In this document: piece by piece, positions 26,213 through 38,664 of the stretch
How the letters are laid out: each line of letters begins with the position of its first letter
Position numbering within the stretch: position 1 is the stretch's first letter
NCBI RefSeq assembly: GCF_040954835.1
Contig: NC_090698.1
Coordinates: 42,878,157-42,942,156 of the forward strand
Direction: 5' to 3'
Source: Lepisosteus oculatus
Taxonomy: Eukaryota > Chordata > Actinopteri > Semionotiformes > Lepisosteidae
Length of the DNA: 64,000 nucleotides
Translations under genes and position numbers: made by a program
Notes under the pieces: model-generated
Told to the model about the DNA's origin: nothing
The model's database searches: none
Seen by the model: only the letters and a program-made list of their open reading frames with translations

Positions 26213-26441
26213 GAGGATGCCAGTCCATCACAGTGCACACACAGACAGACACACACTAGGGTCAATTTTCTAAGCCAATGAAACCAATTTTCTAATTAAA
26301 TCAGTACAATTTTGGACTGCAGGAGGAAACCCATATGGAAACAGGCATACAAACTCCATGCAGATAACATCCCAGGAATTGAACACAGGGCTCAAGCACT
26401 ACAAGGATGCAATGCTAACCACTGTTCCACTCTGCTGTCTT
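26213..26441 (-). repeat. SINE family A copy
   Basis: Reverse orientation: GATGCCAGTCCATCACAGTG, then CACACACAGACAGACACACA, a degenerate middle, AACTCCATGCAGATAACATC, and the tRNA-like head reversed (TGCAATGCTAACCACTGTTC) at the right end. The extreme 3' tail is missing. Confidence 0.7.
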
Positions 26442-27177
26442 ACTTAAAAAACATTAGTGCATGATTTACTACATGGCAATCTTGACTGAAATTTCTACTA
26501 TTTAATACCAAAGATGGGCACATACTGTATCTCCTTCTTCATCTCTCAGCTAAAGAAACCCCTCCTTACTCTGGCTTTCCACTTCTGCTTTCCAGAGATT
26601 CACACTGTGTGCTTTGTCACAACCAGAATTACAGGGACATCTTCTGTTCTGCCTCCATGGCTTTCTCTCATTAATTCATGCTCCTTTCGACCTCTCGCTG
26701 GTCTCTGCCTGGTCCATCCTTTCCTTTCTCCTTTCTTCTCTTACTAATCACGACTAATCATGTTGACTGTATAAAAGTTAATCTTGGTTAGTTATACGTA
26801 AATGCACAAGTTTTGTTTGGAACAGTTAAGACATTACAGAGTAATAAAAACATGTTAACTTATGTCTAAAATGCAATTAAAGTTGACCACATTTACTGTA
26901 CAAAGTAGAGTTCTCTCACAACAATGTCATATTCATATTTGGATTGAAACCTTTGATATCAAATCTTCACCTTGACAATTGATGTGAGTAATGCAAGCTT
27001 GAAAACAGCTGAGAGCCTTGTTGAGCCTATCTTATTATGCTACTTATTACTGTGTTAATAAAATGAATTATTCCATGCCTTACAAATACTTATGTTTGAG
27101 TCCAAATTGTCAGTGGTGTAGCTCAGCCAGTGCCATTGGCCTCATTCCCAACAGAAATAAAAGAATTTAAAATAAGC

Positions 27178-27187
27178 TTTCGCTTTC
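27178..27187 (+). promoter_or_regulatory. ISRE/IRF core in second ch25h-like promoter
   Basis: TTTCGCTTTC is a perfect GAAANNGAAA interferon-stimulated response element core (reads GAAAGCGAAA on the minus strand), ending 26 bases before the TATA box. CH25H is a known interferon-stimulated gene in mammals, which makes the position meaningful. The first copy lacks this motif in its proximal promoter. Confidence 0.6.
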
Positions 27188-27213
27188 ACTCAAGGAGGTG
27201 GTGCCTAGGAGCA

Positions 27214-27220
27214 TATAAAA
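27214..27220 (+). promoter_or_regulatory. TATA box of second ch25h-like gene
   Basis: TATAAAA (gcatataaaaga) about 110 bases before the ATG at 27328. The spacing is similar to that of the first copy. Confidence 0.65.
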
Positions 27221-27327
27221 GATGAAGTGAAGGAGTAAACCACTTGAATTGAATCCTGACTTGGAACTACTATTGCTTCATATAAAACAAACGTTTAAAA
27301 GTTAGGTTTCTATCATTATATTTGAAA

Positions 27328-28236
27328 ATGACATGCAACAAACTACAGACAATTTATTGTGGCACCTTTCACGCCTTTCATGTGGAAAATGTCTCTTTCG
27401 ACCTCCCTGAAGAGTCTCTACTGCAGCCGTTCTGGAACTACTTACGCAGTAATTATCAAGACACCTTGCGATCACCTCTCTTTCCTATTGTCCTCTCTGT
27501 ATCTAACTACTTCTTGTCAGTGGCTCTCTACACGTTTCTGGATGTCTTGGCCCCAAGGTGGAATTGCATTAACAAGTACAAGATCCACCCAGAGAAGTCA
27601 GTTTCCTGGAACAATATATGGACAACCCTGGGCGTCACCACATACAACCACCTGGTCTACATCTTTCCTGCAGCAGTGGGTCAGTGGTATTGGAGACCCT
27701 CAACACCCCTGCCCAAAGATGCACCTGGTCTAGCTGAGTTTGTGTTTGGCATCATAGGCTGCACTATCCTCTTTGACTTTCAGTTCTACCTGTGGCATCT
27801 CCTGCACCACAAAATAGGATGGCTTTACAGAACCTTTCATGCCATCCACCACCAGTACTATGAGCCATTCAGCCTTGTCACTCAGTATCTGTCAGCCTGG
27901 GAGCTTTTTTGCGTAGGATTCTGGACCACAGTGGATCCTCTCATCCTCCAGTGTCACTGTCTCACCACTTGGGGATTTATGGTCTTCAACATCTGGATCT
28001 CCACAGATGACCACTGTGGCTATGACTTTCCTTGGTCCCTTCATAACCTGATTCCCTTTGGGCTTTGGGGAGGGTCGATCAAGCATGATGCTCATCACCA
28101 GCAGCCTCACACCAACTTTGCTCCTTTCTTCTCCCACTGGGATTGGCTGGGAGGTACAAGTTCAGCCCACTGCCATTCAGCTGCTCTGAAGGACAGGTCA
28201 ACAAAAAGAAAGCGACAGTTACAGACTTCTAACTGA
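27328..28236 (+). CDS. ch25hl: Cholesterol 25-hydroxylase-like protein (second copy)
   Basis: Intronless 302-residue member of the same hydroxylase family, presumably acting on sterols in the ER membrane. Histidine boxes are HLLHH (157-161), HAIHH (171-175) and HDAHH (253-257), all intact and at the same residue numbers as in the copy at 18295. DDHCGYDFPW at 227-236 is conserved too. The first true ATG is at 27328 (gaaaATG); an in-frame TTG six bases earlier is not used. The N-terminal 27 residues differ from the first copy, while residues 28-302 align without gaps, so this is a tandem duplicate that has diverged by substitution. The C-terminus is basic (STKRKRQ). An ISRE core and a TATA box lie just upstream. 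Which fish paralog it is cannot be settled here. Confidence 0.93.
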   Translation: MTCNKLQTIYCGTFHAFHVENVSFDLPEESLLQPFWNYLRSNYQDTLRSPLFPIVLSVSNYFLSVALYTFLDVLAPRWNCINKYKIHPEKSVSWNNIWTTLGVTTYNHLVYIFPAAVGQWYWRPSTPLPKDAPGLAEFVFGIIGCTILFDFQFYLWHLLHHKIGWLYRTFHAIHHQYYEPFSLVTQYLSAWELFCVGFWTTVDPLILQCHCLTTWGFMVFNIWISTDDHCGYDFPWSLHNLIPFGLWGGSIKHDAHHQQPHTNFAPFFSHWDWLGGTSSAHCHSAALKDRSTKRKRQLQTSN

Positions 28237-28294
28237 ACACGTACTTTGTGTAAGTGACAGGGAGAACTCAACGACGGTGTGTTATGTAGGTGGA

Positions 28295-28300
28295 AATAAA
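28295..28300 (+). terminator. Polyadenylation signal of second ch25h-like gene
   Basis: AATAAA 59 bases after the stop codon. Confidence 0.55.
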
Positions 28301-31300
28301 ACTTCCTTTAATTAGGAAAATCATAATAATGAATAGTGCCTCTTTCAGACAACTTAGCTATTTTAACTGGCAATAAAATATGCTCAGCTAAATTACATAA
28401 ATGTCTTCTGGTAGCTGCAAATATAATAGCTTTTAAAGTTCTTTCAAGGTTTATTTATTGACACTCCAAGAAAACAGTTCAGTATGTTCTATTCAGTCTT
28501 ATAACCAACTGGTCTTCAGTCTTGGCAGAGATTTCATAACCTGGTCTGAGAGTGTGAACTAAGGATGCATTTACTTAACTTTAAGTACAATATTAATTTC
28601 GGTAATCCATGCTACCAGTTGATGATTACATTAAATGTTATTTTAATACACTGACATATATATTAGGTTTCATTAAGGTCTGATGAATTTCTTAATTAAT
28701 TATTAATAACATACAGTCAACCTTTTCTGTGTAACCACAGTCTAAAACAAAATGCTGCCTCACCTTTTAATTTAGATGTAAATCTGATTTTATAGTATCA
28801 ATTCTAAGACCTACTCCTTAAAAACTGAAACTATAATTTGAATATTTCATAAATTAATATAATTATTTAAAACATTACTGCAGAGTTAATATTTCAAATG
28901 TTTTCAGTAACAGTATGTGCCGTATATCTTGGTGGTTTTTAAAGCTTGCAAATTCACAGGCAGGTTAATTACAATTCTGAAATGAAATCAAGAGATGTTT
29001 CCTTTCAGAAGGAAAGCTGTACTGTATTGGTTGGTTGGTGTTGTAAGAAAGAATCTGAATTTAATTTAAATGACACTGATGAAAGAAATTAAAAATCTCT
29101 GCCTAAGTTCAAACTTTGAGTCTAGTGTCTCTTTCTGGGGAGACAATACCTTAAAATAAAGTCATAACAGGGTGTTAATTTTCTTGTACAATTTCTTGTA
29201 CATCATATACAGTATAATATGAAGCATTTAAGTCACACAAAAAAATAAAACAAGCAGTTAGATATAATTTTAGCCATGAACAATGATTTAATTTTCTAAT
29301 GGCTACTAACAAACTCTGTGGCTCTCCAATACCAGGACCAGGTGTGAGTATACATTATCTTCTTTGGACCATGACTCCCCTGCTACAAGGTTCTTAAGAA
29401 GTATAATGATAACATTTGTTACAGTATATAGGGATAAAAGATTTGCCTTTTTTCTGGCTTTGAAGAATTTGCATTTTGGTCAGGCTTCCTGGCATTTAAC
29501 ACTAAAAAAGTGTTTTTTCAAAAGTATTCATAACATAAAGATATCAGCCAGAGGTATAACTGGTCCAGCTGGTTTTGTTTTGTAGCCATTATGACAGTGG
29601 TCCTTATATACAAACTGCATTTCTTAACCTACAGTATTAATTAGTGACCTCCCTGCAATTGCAGGAATAAGCCTGCAGTCCTGCCTACATTATTACATTC
29701 TTTGTGTTGTTTCTGTTGGCAGTTCCAGAGGCTCTGCAGGTAGAATTCTGCAGTTTGATGAAAAGGGAATAATACATATTTCACAATGAGAGCAAAACAG
29801 GAAGCAGAAACAAAACAGAACTCTCAATAATTACAGCTTGGTTCCTGTAGTGCTAACTATGGTTTTAAATGAATATCAATGGAAAAAGTACTTGTGCCTC
29901 AGCCTGCCAGTTTTTATGAATACTTTATTTTGTAACATAGCACATTACCACTCTAATTTAATATTTAACTGAGCTGTAGTGGTCAGCTTCAACATAAATG
30001 ATTGAATCCAATCTGCACTAATAGAAAACAGAGGAAATGGTGTTTCAGCTACACAAAGCACAGGAAAAGACTCTCACAGTTACATTTCAATCTAAGTGAA
30101 GGCAGGCTGTGATCTGTGTCCAAATTGTTATGAACATATTCAGATGGACTATAGTGAATTATGAAAGTCTCTGTTGGTTGTTAGTCCCCATGGCTCCTGG
30201 GACATATTGCCAACTAAACATTTTGTGTCTCAATATGCAGTGATTGTGCCAGCATTAATTAATCATTATTCTTTTATGCATAAGCAGTGTGGGACACATC
30301 CATGAATGAAGAGGTATTTAATTTGCACGCTGGGTTCCGATTCCAGACATTTCTATGAGAAGAAAAACACTTATTTTCAGCTGTACAAGAACAAAAGAAA
30401 GCATTCCACTCGCAATCTGGAGCAATTCAGGGAAAGCCTTTCCAAAACACATTTCAGCAGAGCTGAAAAAGAAAAAGCTGCCTTTGGAAGTACGGTCCAC
30501 CCTTCTCCACTTTTTAGTTCAAAGCTTAAAGCAAAGATTCTTCAGGGAAAAAAATTAAATATAAAGGAGCTTTATTTTTTGCCAATACTTCACCATTCGT
30601 CTTAAAGGTATCATTCGCTTACATAATGGTTGCTGCAATAATGCTATAATAGTGTATGTCTCAAATGTATAATTAAACAATTTGGTAACATACAATAAGT
30701 TAAAATATGTTCTATATACCATCCCTGATTAATCTGCAGGGCACTAGGTGAAGTGAAATTAATTAAATTAATCTACTTGTGTGCAGGTGCGCCTTTTGTC
30801 CTCTAGGTGTCCCTCAATTCTCAAAAATGCAATTGAGCGCGACAGGTTATCAATGTTCAGCAATTTTCTGAAAATCGGGATAATCATTACTTTTTCAGAG
30901 ATTTTTAATTGGGTAGAATGTTTGTTGTAGTGTAAAAAACCTAAAGCCAGATCTCTTCAAAGTAATTCTGCAGGGTCCATTTTTTAACTATAATTTCTAG
31001 AAGATACTAATAATGTGCATATTGTGTGTATTTTCACAATCAGAAACTGAAACGCTTGCTACTATTTTTCATTCATATTTTAATACAATATTTAATATAT
31101 ATTTTGTGATACTAGCTCAACAACTTACAGTTCACATAATAGTTATGCAACTTTTGATAAATTATTCTTCTATAAAATAGTTTTCTTCAATATATTGAAA
31201 TGTTTGAGTCCTTAGTTTGATAGCATTAGACAATTACAATAAAGAACACTCTAAAAAGTCTGTTTTCTGGATCACCACTTGGCTACTATACCAGGAGAAA

Positions 31301-32844
31301 GATAAATGTTATATAAAGCCTGTTCTTGACTGTTCTTTAACTTGCATTCGTCAATGATTACCTCTTTGTTTCAGGAACAGGGGATAAAATCTTCCTTCAC
31401 TGATATGCATCTCATTTAGGCCATGTTAACGGATCAAGATGTTTTGCCAAGTAGACCATCTTGTAAAACTTCATTTTTAAAGTTCTGAAGAAAGCTAACA
31501 CAATAAAAACAGTCAATGGGAACTTTTGTATCTCTCCTAAATCACCTATAATGGTGGATTAAAAGCAAAAGAGTGCATTAAAACTGAATGTTGTGGCAGT
31601 ACACATGCAGCATACAGTATGTTGTATATTTACTGTATTCAATCCTTCTGTGCTCTTTTTGGAAACATCTACTGAAATTTCTGATTTAAAGGAAAAAAAG
31701 GTTTTAACCCTCCAAAAACAAAACTATGACAGAAGATCTGTTTTTCTAGAAATTTGCTCAGAACCTTAGAAGGCCATTTGTAAGGTTCTTCGGGTGAGCA
31801 GTATTTTGTGAGCACAAAATGAATATCCTGTATAAGCACACTTAAGGAACACATAAATTATTACATTTACTGTATCCTCCTGTGGCTGAAAAACTGTGAT
31901 TTACATAGTAAATATTGGCCTTTAAGAATCAATATGCCTTCTCTGTTTGCTGTTATTTGATCTTAAACGGGATCACTTCTGCTTGTTCAGGAATAATTTG
32001 TGGCTTCTGTGGATCACAGCCTGGACACTACTTTATAAACACTCTTTTTTGGTTATTATTGTAATACACAACTCGGGCTCCTGGCAAAATATTCATTACT
32101 GTATGTTGTGTTTCCTTAGTTGGAGGCATGGGACTCGGCTAACTTGACAAGTGCCTCTGTCCGACAGAGTTAATTCCCGGTTCCCTTTGACTCAAAATGG
32201 GAAGTTACATCTCATAGAAAATGTGGTTCTAAATCCACAGCAGCAACACTAACAGAGCAAAAATACCGGCTGCCTTTCAGTACAATGTACCGAGGACCTG
32301 GTACTCAAAACCTGTATTTCCCACCTGACGGCATTATTCGGAATTCATAACTGAGTTCTTAGGATAGCAATCCAAAAATTAATTGCAAAATCAAATCATC
32401 ACTAACATTTTTTAATTTTATCTTTCAAGGTACTGATGATTTTTTCTGCTTTTGCTCTCAACAGTCATAAGTTAATGCAGTTTATACAGTATATATTACA
32501 TGTTGTGTAATCAACACTAAATAAGTTGTTAGTCATAAGCTTTCCCACCATATAGATCACAGATAAGATCTGAAAGATAAATACGGAAACTGACATTTGC
32601 AAGTTCCTGAATGTTTTCTTTCATTTTCAATAGAAATAATAAATAAAAAGGGGAGACCAAGGGTATAAGCACTCATCCCTGAGAGTTGGCAAGAGCAATC
32701 ATAGTGCCCAGGAATATGTGCTGTTAAATATGTGTCTTGCCAAAGATCAAAACACAACAGTGGTATAACGAACCTGGCTGGCTGACAGGAGGAAAAAAGA
32801 CCTCTGACCCTTTTATTTTAAGAATATAGTCTAACAGAGATTAG

Positions 32845-32935
32845 AACATAAAAAGGTTAAAAGCAAGAGGAGACCATTCGCACTATTTAACCCAAATTGC
32901 TTTTTGAGTTATTTCAAAACATATCCCTCAATAGG
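32845..32935 (-). mobile_element. Short fragment of the same antisense LINE
   Basis: ATTAGAACATAAAAAGG then AGCAAGAGGAGACCATTCG resembles the terminal part of the LINE seen at 19870. Similarity fades after about 90 bases. Confidence 0.4.
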
Positions 32936-34275
32936 GGGAGCCAAACTTAAGCTTATGTCTGTAATTATTTCAATTAAATTGCTCACAATTCCAAAATAGG
33001 TCAAGAGCAGATCCACTGTGTTCATAAAGATTTCACAGATTACTAAACCTAGGGCAAAAGCCTTCCCTTTTAACTGCAGACTGCCAAGGTAGTCTTAGAG
33101 GACTCTGCTTGTTGAAAAGCCCTGGTCTGGACCATACTGTACATATGCTGTGTAACAGAAATATAAGGACTAAATTAAAATGTTCCAAGTGCTACAAGTA
33201 TTTAATGTACTATTTGTGAATTATTTTGCAATAAATGGCTACCAAAATAATATACTTAAAAAAACATTACAGAGATATAGAAACTTCACATGAAGTTAGC
33301 AAACATTAAAATAGCACTGAATTTCTTTAAATATCCTGTAAAGATCCTGCAAAATATCCTGGTCAGCAGGCCTGCATCTTATTACTGATGGGCTTTCATG
33401 ATGTTTATTGTAGCTTTCTGTTTGAAATGAACTTGTTTATTTTAGCTTTCCGGCTTAAATGTACTGCTTAAAGTACTGTATTAGAATTGATGCTGTAAGC
33501 TGCATTAGTGCTCTGAAAGTTAAATAAACGTGGGCAAAATATTTCCTTCAGTTGTTCTTACACAGTATTTTGATAACTATTACAGATTCTTAAATACTTC
33601 TCAACAAAGGACATGAGGTTCTTTAGTCTCAATCTTTCCTAGTCACTCCCGCATCATTCCAAACAGGGCTGACGTATTACAACCCGATCGCACAGGGAAA
33701 GACTTTCTGGATTCAGGTATCCCAGGAAGATTTTTGTTTAGCTGCCAGCCCTTATTTATACCTCAGAAACTAAGCTCATGGGAGCCGAAGCTCCATCAAG
33801 AAACAGAAACAACAGGCTTAACATGCTGTGTTGATGGAACTCCTCCAGCTATAGTGATCATTAGAAAGAAACAATGACATATCTATATAAACAAACATAC
33901 AATGAAAATGAGCTATTGCTGTGCAAATATTTATGATATTAAATAGATTTGAAAAACTCGATATCTAAGTCACACTACAAAACCGCAACACTGTAAATTC
34001 ACTGATACTGACTGCCCAACAACGACTCACACTCTGACGAGCGGACACTCTGCCTGCCCATATGACAGAAGGAGCAGGAGAGGGGGTTGGTAAGAACAAT
34101 TTGGATTTTCTTTGCTTAATTTACGAATGTTTGATTTAAAAAAACAAATGTGTCGCTTTTAGTTTTTCCGTTTATGAACCAGTCATAAATGGTTTGGTCC
34201 AGCGAATCTTCGGTGTACTCTTTCTTCTCAGCATATTTTAGTGTTTTGAAAATATTATGATTATTATGTAAATGC

Positions 34276-34603
34276 AGAGCATGGTAGCATGGTGGTAGAG
34301 TTGTTAGCATTGCTATCCTGCAGAACTGGGGCCCTGGGTTCAATTCTGTGCCTGGTACACTATCTGTGTGGAGTTTGTGTGTTCTCCCCATCTTTGCAAG
34401 GGTTTCCTCAAACAGGCCAAAGACATACTGGCAGGTTAATTGTCTACTAGGAAATTTGTCCCTAGTGAGAGAGTGTGTCTATGCGCCTGTCCTGCGATGG
34501 ACTGGATGTATCCTGCCTTTCGCTTGTCGTTTGCTGGGAAAGGCTCCAGATCCCCCACAACCCTGAACCAGAAGGAGTGGTAAGAAAATGGCCGGATGAT
34601 GGT
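34276..34603 (+). repeat. SINE family A, near full length
   Basis: The head (AGCATGGTGGTAGAGTTGTT, then a box B-like GGGTTCAATTC) is followed by the body (GTGGAGTTTGTGTGTTCTCC, GGTTAATTGTCTACTAGG, CCTGCGATGGACTGGATGTA) and tail (CCCCACAACCCTGAACCAG). It lies in gene-free DNA between the ch25h-like and PAR2 genes. Confidence 0.75.
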
Positions 34604-36160
34604 GGCAGTTGGAGTGGAGGGGTTGTTGTGTTTTTTTGGGTTTGTGATAATAAAAAATTCATTTCAAAAATGCTCACAATTTTTGAACACACTCTACAAT
34701 AACTTACACCCCTCAAGAAAGTGGAAATGATATTTACTGTTTAAGTGTTTTAGCAGTGGTAGTTACTTCCTTGGAACCAACAGGCAAACGGACACAGAAA
34801 AATCTGAAATCTCACACCCACGTCATTAGATCATTAGATAGACACCCACTTTAACAACATGTCTAAAGTCATCAAGGCAGCTACTGTAGCATTCAGCTTC
34901 TGACAGGATTATTAACAGAGAGCTTTGGGTTTCCCAATCTTGGGGAGAACTCAAACATTAAGGTGATGTTACACAAAACTGAATGGATTACAATATAAAA
35001 CAGTAACAGACAAACTTAGAACACAAAGCAGATTTTACTTTTCAGTTAAAACCCAACCAGTAGCCACACATCTGGTTCAGTAGGCTGGTACCCCACACAC
35101 GGACCTTACTGCAATGTATAGTACCATTCCAGACACTGGCAGATGAAACAACAGAGCCTGAGTGGCATTTCAATCATGATGGAACAAATGAGACATCCAA
35201 CCATTATTGGAAATCCACCAATTTTGGTGATGGTTGTGGAAACCAGAAGCCAAATTGGCAAGCATTTGGTGCAAAGTGGGACTGACAGCAAGACGATTTT
35301 CACTCTGGATGGGCATATGGCTTTATCACAGAGATAAAAGGACAAATCAGAAACCACCCTCACAAGCATATGTCATGATATGCAAAATCCACACAGAAGG
35401 AGCACCAGGGCAGAATCAAATCAGAATCAAAGAGCTGAGGCAGCAGTGAAGAAATGTTACAAATGCCTTTTGATTACTTGTTCTTTTAACCAGGTTACAT
35501 CTGGTGATCCTCACCTTCACTCTAGCTCTATTTACTGTTGTTTTAGTAATGTAAAGAGATTAAAATGTAGTGCACTACTAGAGTTAACTATAGAATGTTT
35601 ATTAAGTATATGAAAATACCTCTCAAAACCTATGTGATTAGACTGCTCCAAGACCAGTTACTGCAGTCATGTAAATATTTAAGTCCCTGTATTTGACTGT
35701 AGAGATAGGAATATTTATAAAGCAATTAGTACATTTTAATTCAACACATTAGAATAATTTTATCAGTAAAGACCAGCATAACATACTTGCAGTGTAAACA
35801 TGATATTGCGCAAGTATAAAACTAGCCTCTAGCCTCTATCCAGCCTACAACCTAATTTAGTACTATTTGTTAGCTGCCCATGTATAGTTAAATGATTAGA
35901 AATACAACACTTTAGGTTCATGGAGTTTAAAAAAAACACTTGAAAAAAATGCCCATTCACCTTTGTTAGAGTTAACGTTTTAAACCAGTTCTGTTGTTTC
36001 TAAACTGCCCCGAACCAGTATTTATGAGTTTCATGGTGTTCTTTTCACTTCATGACATCATCTGAAATCCTGGGCTGGATTAGTCACATCTTATTCGTCA
36101 GTTTCTGTTTTGGTCTTTGCAGCAGATTTTGGCAGAATAGATAAATCTCTTTTGAGATAT

Positions 36161-36425
36161 CGGGGAGTTACGGTAGCTCTGTGGCTGGAAGTTTGGCGGT
36201 TCGTATCCCGTGGCCGGCGGAGGAATCCTACTCCGTTAGGCCACTGAGCAAGGCCCTTAAGCCCAACTGCTCCATGGGCGCCATATAAATGGCTGACCCT
36301 GCGCTCTGACCTTAAGCTTCTCTCCCTGTCGGAGTGTCTCATGGAGAGCAAGCTGGGGTACGCAAAAAGACAAATTCCTAATCCAAGAAATTATATATGC
36401 CCAAAAAAAGTGATCTTATCTCTCT
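36161..36425 (+). repeat. tRNA-derived SINE family B
   Basis: The head GTAGCTCTGTGGCTGGAAG with box B-like GGCGGTTCGTATCCCG is followed by GAGGAATCCTACTCCGTTAG, ATATAAATGGCTGACCCTGC, CTCATGGAGAGCAAGCTGGG and an A-rich end. It shares all these blocks with the copy at 52884, so the two define a family distinct from A. Confidence 0.72.
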
Positions 36426-38220
36426 CTTACCTTATTATCTACATAGAGAAATCACACCAGTTTAAATTTTTAAATACATTCTGACCACCAAAGCATTACA
36501 AAAAATTAAAGACAAATGTATACAGATTTAAGAATATTATCCACATTTAATAAAAGCAGGATTTGCGATTGAGAAAGTTAAGAAATGTTAAGAATGAACT
36601 TAATTTATACAACAGACTATCTAGATCTTAGTCCATATGTTTTCATTCATTTTACATTACATTCACATTAATACAGAAAGCAAATGCTACAACGATTTAA
36701 AATACAAAGCAAGTTCTGGCTACCTGGCTGCATTTTTATGTGATCACAGGGTTTACTTTAACATGCAAAACAGGTTTGAAGATGTACACCTGTAAACCCG
36801 AAACTTGTATTTCATAGAGTTCCAGCAGAAAGTAACTAAGATAAAGGCTGAGCCTTATGTTTCCTATTCATGTGGTCTGAAGATAAATAACTCCTTTATT
36901 TATATGAAGCATCTAAAAAAGATCAAGCGAGTATTGACTCTGAACTTTACAGTTAATGTGAGCCTCAATCCTAAATGTTTTACAACCCACTTCAAAACAC
37001 AGCAATCAAGATCCCAGTGATCATATAACAATTAAAATGTGCCAGCAGATTCAATCTTTAGCCTCAGCAATGTTAAAAATAAACAGGCAAATCATGACAC
37101 TAAATTGAGTAATTTTCCATTTAGCTATTTAAATATTTACTCATACTTATTTTAGCTACTCCATTGATAAAGGGTAAATTACTTAACAAAAATGTAATAC
37201 TATAGATTTAGTTCAAATTAAATACAGGCTTTATTTTAAAAAATGGAATACTGCTCAATTAAGCTGAATAGCAACAACTCACGAAGAATTGTTTCTAGTT
37301 TCAGTGCTAAATGTTGTGTAGTTGTAGCTGATACAGTAGATTTGACTTCTTGAAAGATAATGTACTTGATTGTTTCATTTATTCCACAAATCACTAAGCA
37401 ACTATGAAAAAATTAGGTTTGTTTTGGAGTTGAGAAAGTGACAAATTATTATTATAGTCTGCAGGGAAGAACACTCCTGTTTTGAAACTGTTCGTTAAAT
37501 GCTAAAACACTACTATGTAGAGAATATTTATGTAATTTTACTTTAGATAAACTAGGCATTAATAATATGGACACTAAAAGTGGAATGCTTATATATTAAA
37601 AAAAAACATTTGGTTAATGGTTTAAGCCTGTTCTATGACTCACTTTGTAATTAAGGACATTTCGGTAGGAATGTAGTCATGTTCTCATTCTCCATGACTA
37701 GCCCTCTTTCTCCCACAACCCACCCCCTGTTGTCAGCCCAAGCAGCATTCCCTGAGGAGCAGTAGCCCTAATTCCAGAGGCCTTTTCTGCAATGGCTCAT
37801 CAGGCAAATCCTGGAAATGAGGTTATCTGTAATATCATCAAGCGGAGAGTGAGCTATTGTAACCTAAGTGGCAAGCACATTAAACCACCATATTACTTTA
37901 CTTTAAGAGACTCTAAAATATAGAAACTATACATTATAATACAGGAGAGGGGATTCTACAAATACATAAATTAACAAAGCTGGCAATGAGAACCTGACAT
38001 TTAACCTGAATCTATAAAACTAGGAATACTTCCATTTTTTTAGCTTTAAAAATGGATCACGTCCATCTAAAACTGAATATCTATGAATGTGTTACAGTAC
38101 ATTTAAGGTTTCAAAAAGCAAGTGAAAAAAATCTGTGAAAATCACTTGTGAAGTACAATACATCAATAGGAATCAAGTTATTTGTATCGATTTAAAATAG
38201 TTAATGTATTAGCTAAATAT

Positions 38221-38226
38221 TTTATT
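38221..38226 (-). terminator. Candidate polyadenylation signal of first PAR2-like gene
   Basis: Minus-strand AATAAA about 440 bases beyond the stop codon at 38665. No nearer hexamer was seen on this strand. Confidence 0.35.
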
Positions 38227-38664
38227 GCTAAGATTTTTTGAGTGTACAATTAGGGACAATAAGAATGGCCAGTAAAATATATATACACAAACATCATTCT
38301 ATAAAAACTGAAAAAGCAAATACATGCTTCTGAGATGCACTTCAGCCAGGTTTGTAATAAAAATGAAGGACACACAAGATTTTTCCTTTTAGAGAAAGTT
38401 ACTCATTTACAACACATAAGAGACTGAATAAAATATTAGCATCAGTAAAAAATTGGCAATGAATACAATGTTGTACTCTAGCAAAATGAAAGGTTCCCCA
38501 ACACGGTGGGCTTTCAGACCTTGTAAAGTCAGACGTGTATTCAGTTTTTGTTTTGATTCCATTCATTTCTCTTCCATAATTCACTATAGACTTTAAAAAA
38601 AATAAAATGCAGTAAATAAATATAAAATTCAGAAATCAAGATTTTAAAAACCTCTTTTCCTTCA

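Larger units (their letters stand above)
24881..27177. other. Intergenic before second ch25h-like gene
   Basis: Contains the SINE pieces at 25920 and 26213. Otherwise AT-rich with no supported gene. Confidence 0.5.
28301..38220. other. 10-kb gene-free stretch with scattered SINEs
   Basis: Between the second ch25h-like gene and PAR2-like copy A. It holds SINEs at 34276 and 36161 and a LINE scrap at 32845. ORFs at 30306-30605 and 35143-35449 lack motifs. Otherwise nothing recognised. Confidence 0.5.

Noticed and set aside
27322-27324. TTG as start of the second ch25h-like gene
   Set aside because: A proper ATG with A at -3 follows six bases later and gives the same 302-residue length as the paralog.
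30306-30605. 99-residue plus-strand ORF
   Set aside because: Lysine-rich, no motif, no promoter or splice context; fits chance in A-rich DNA.
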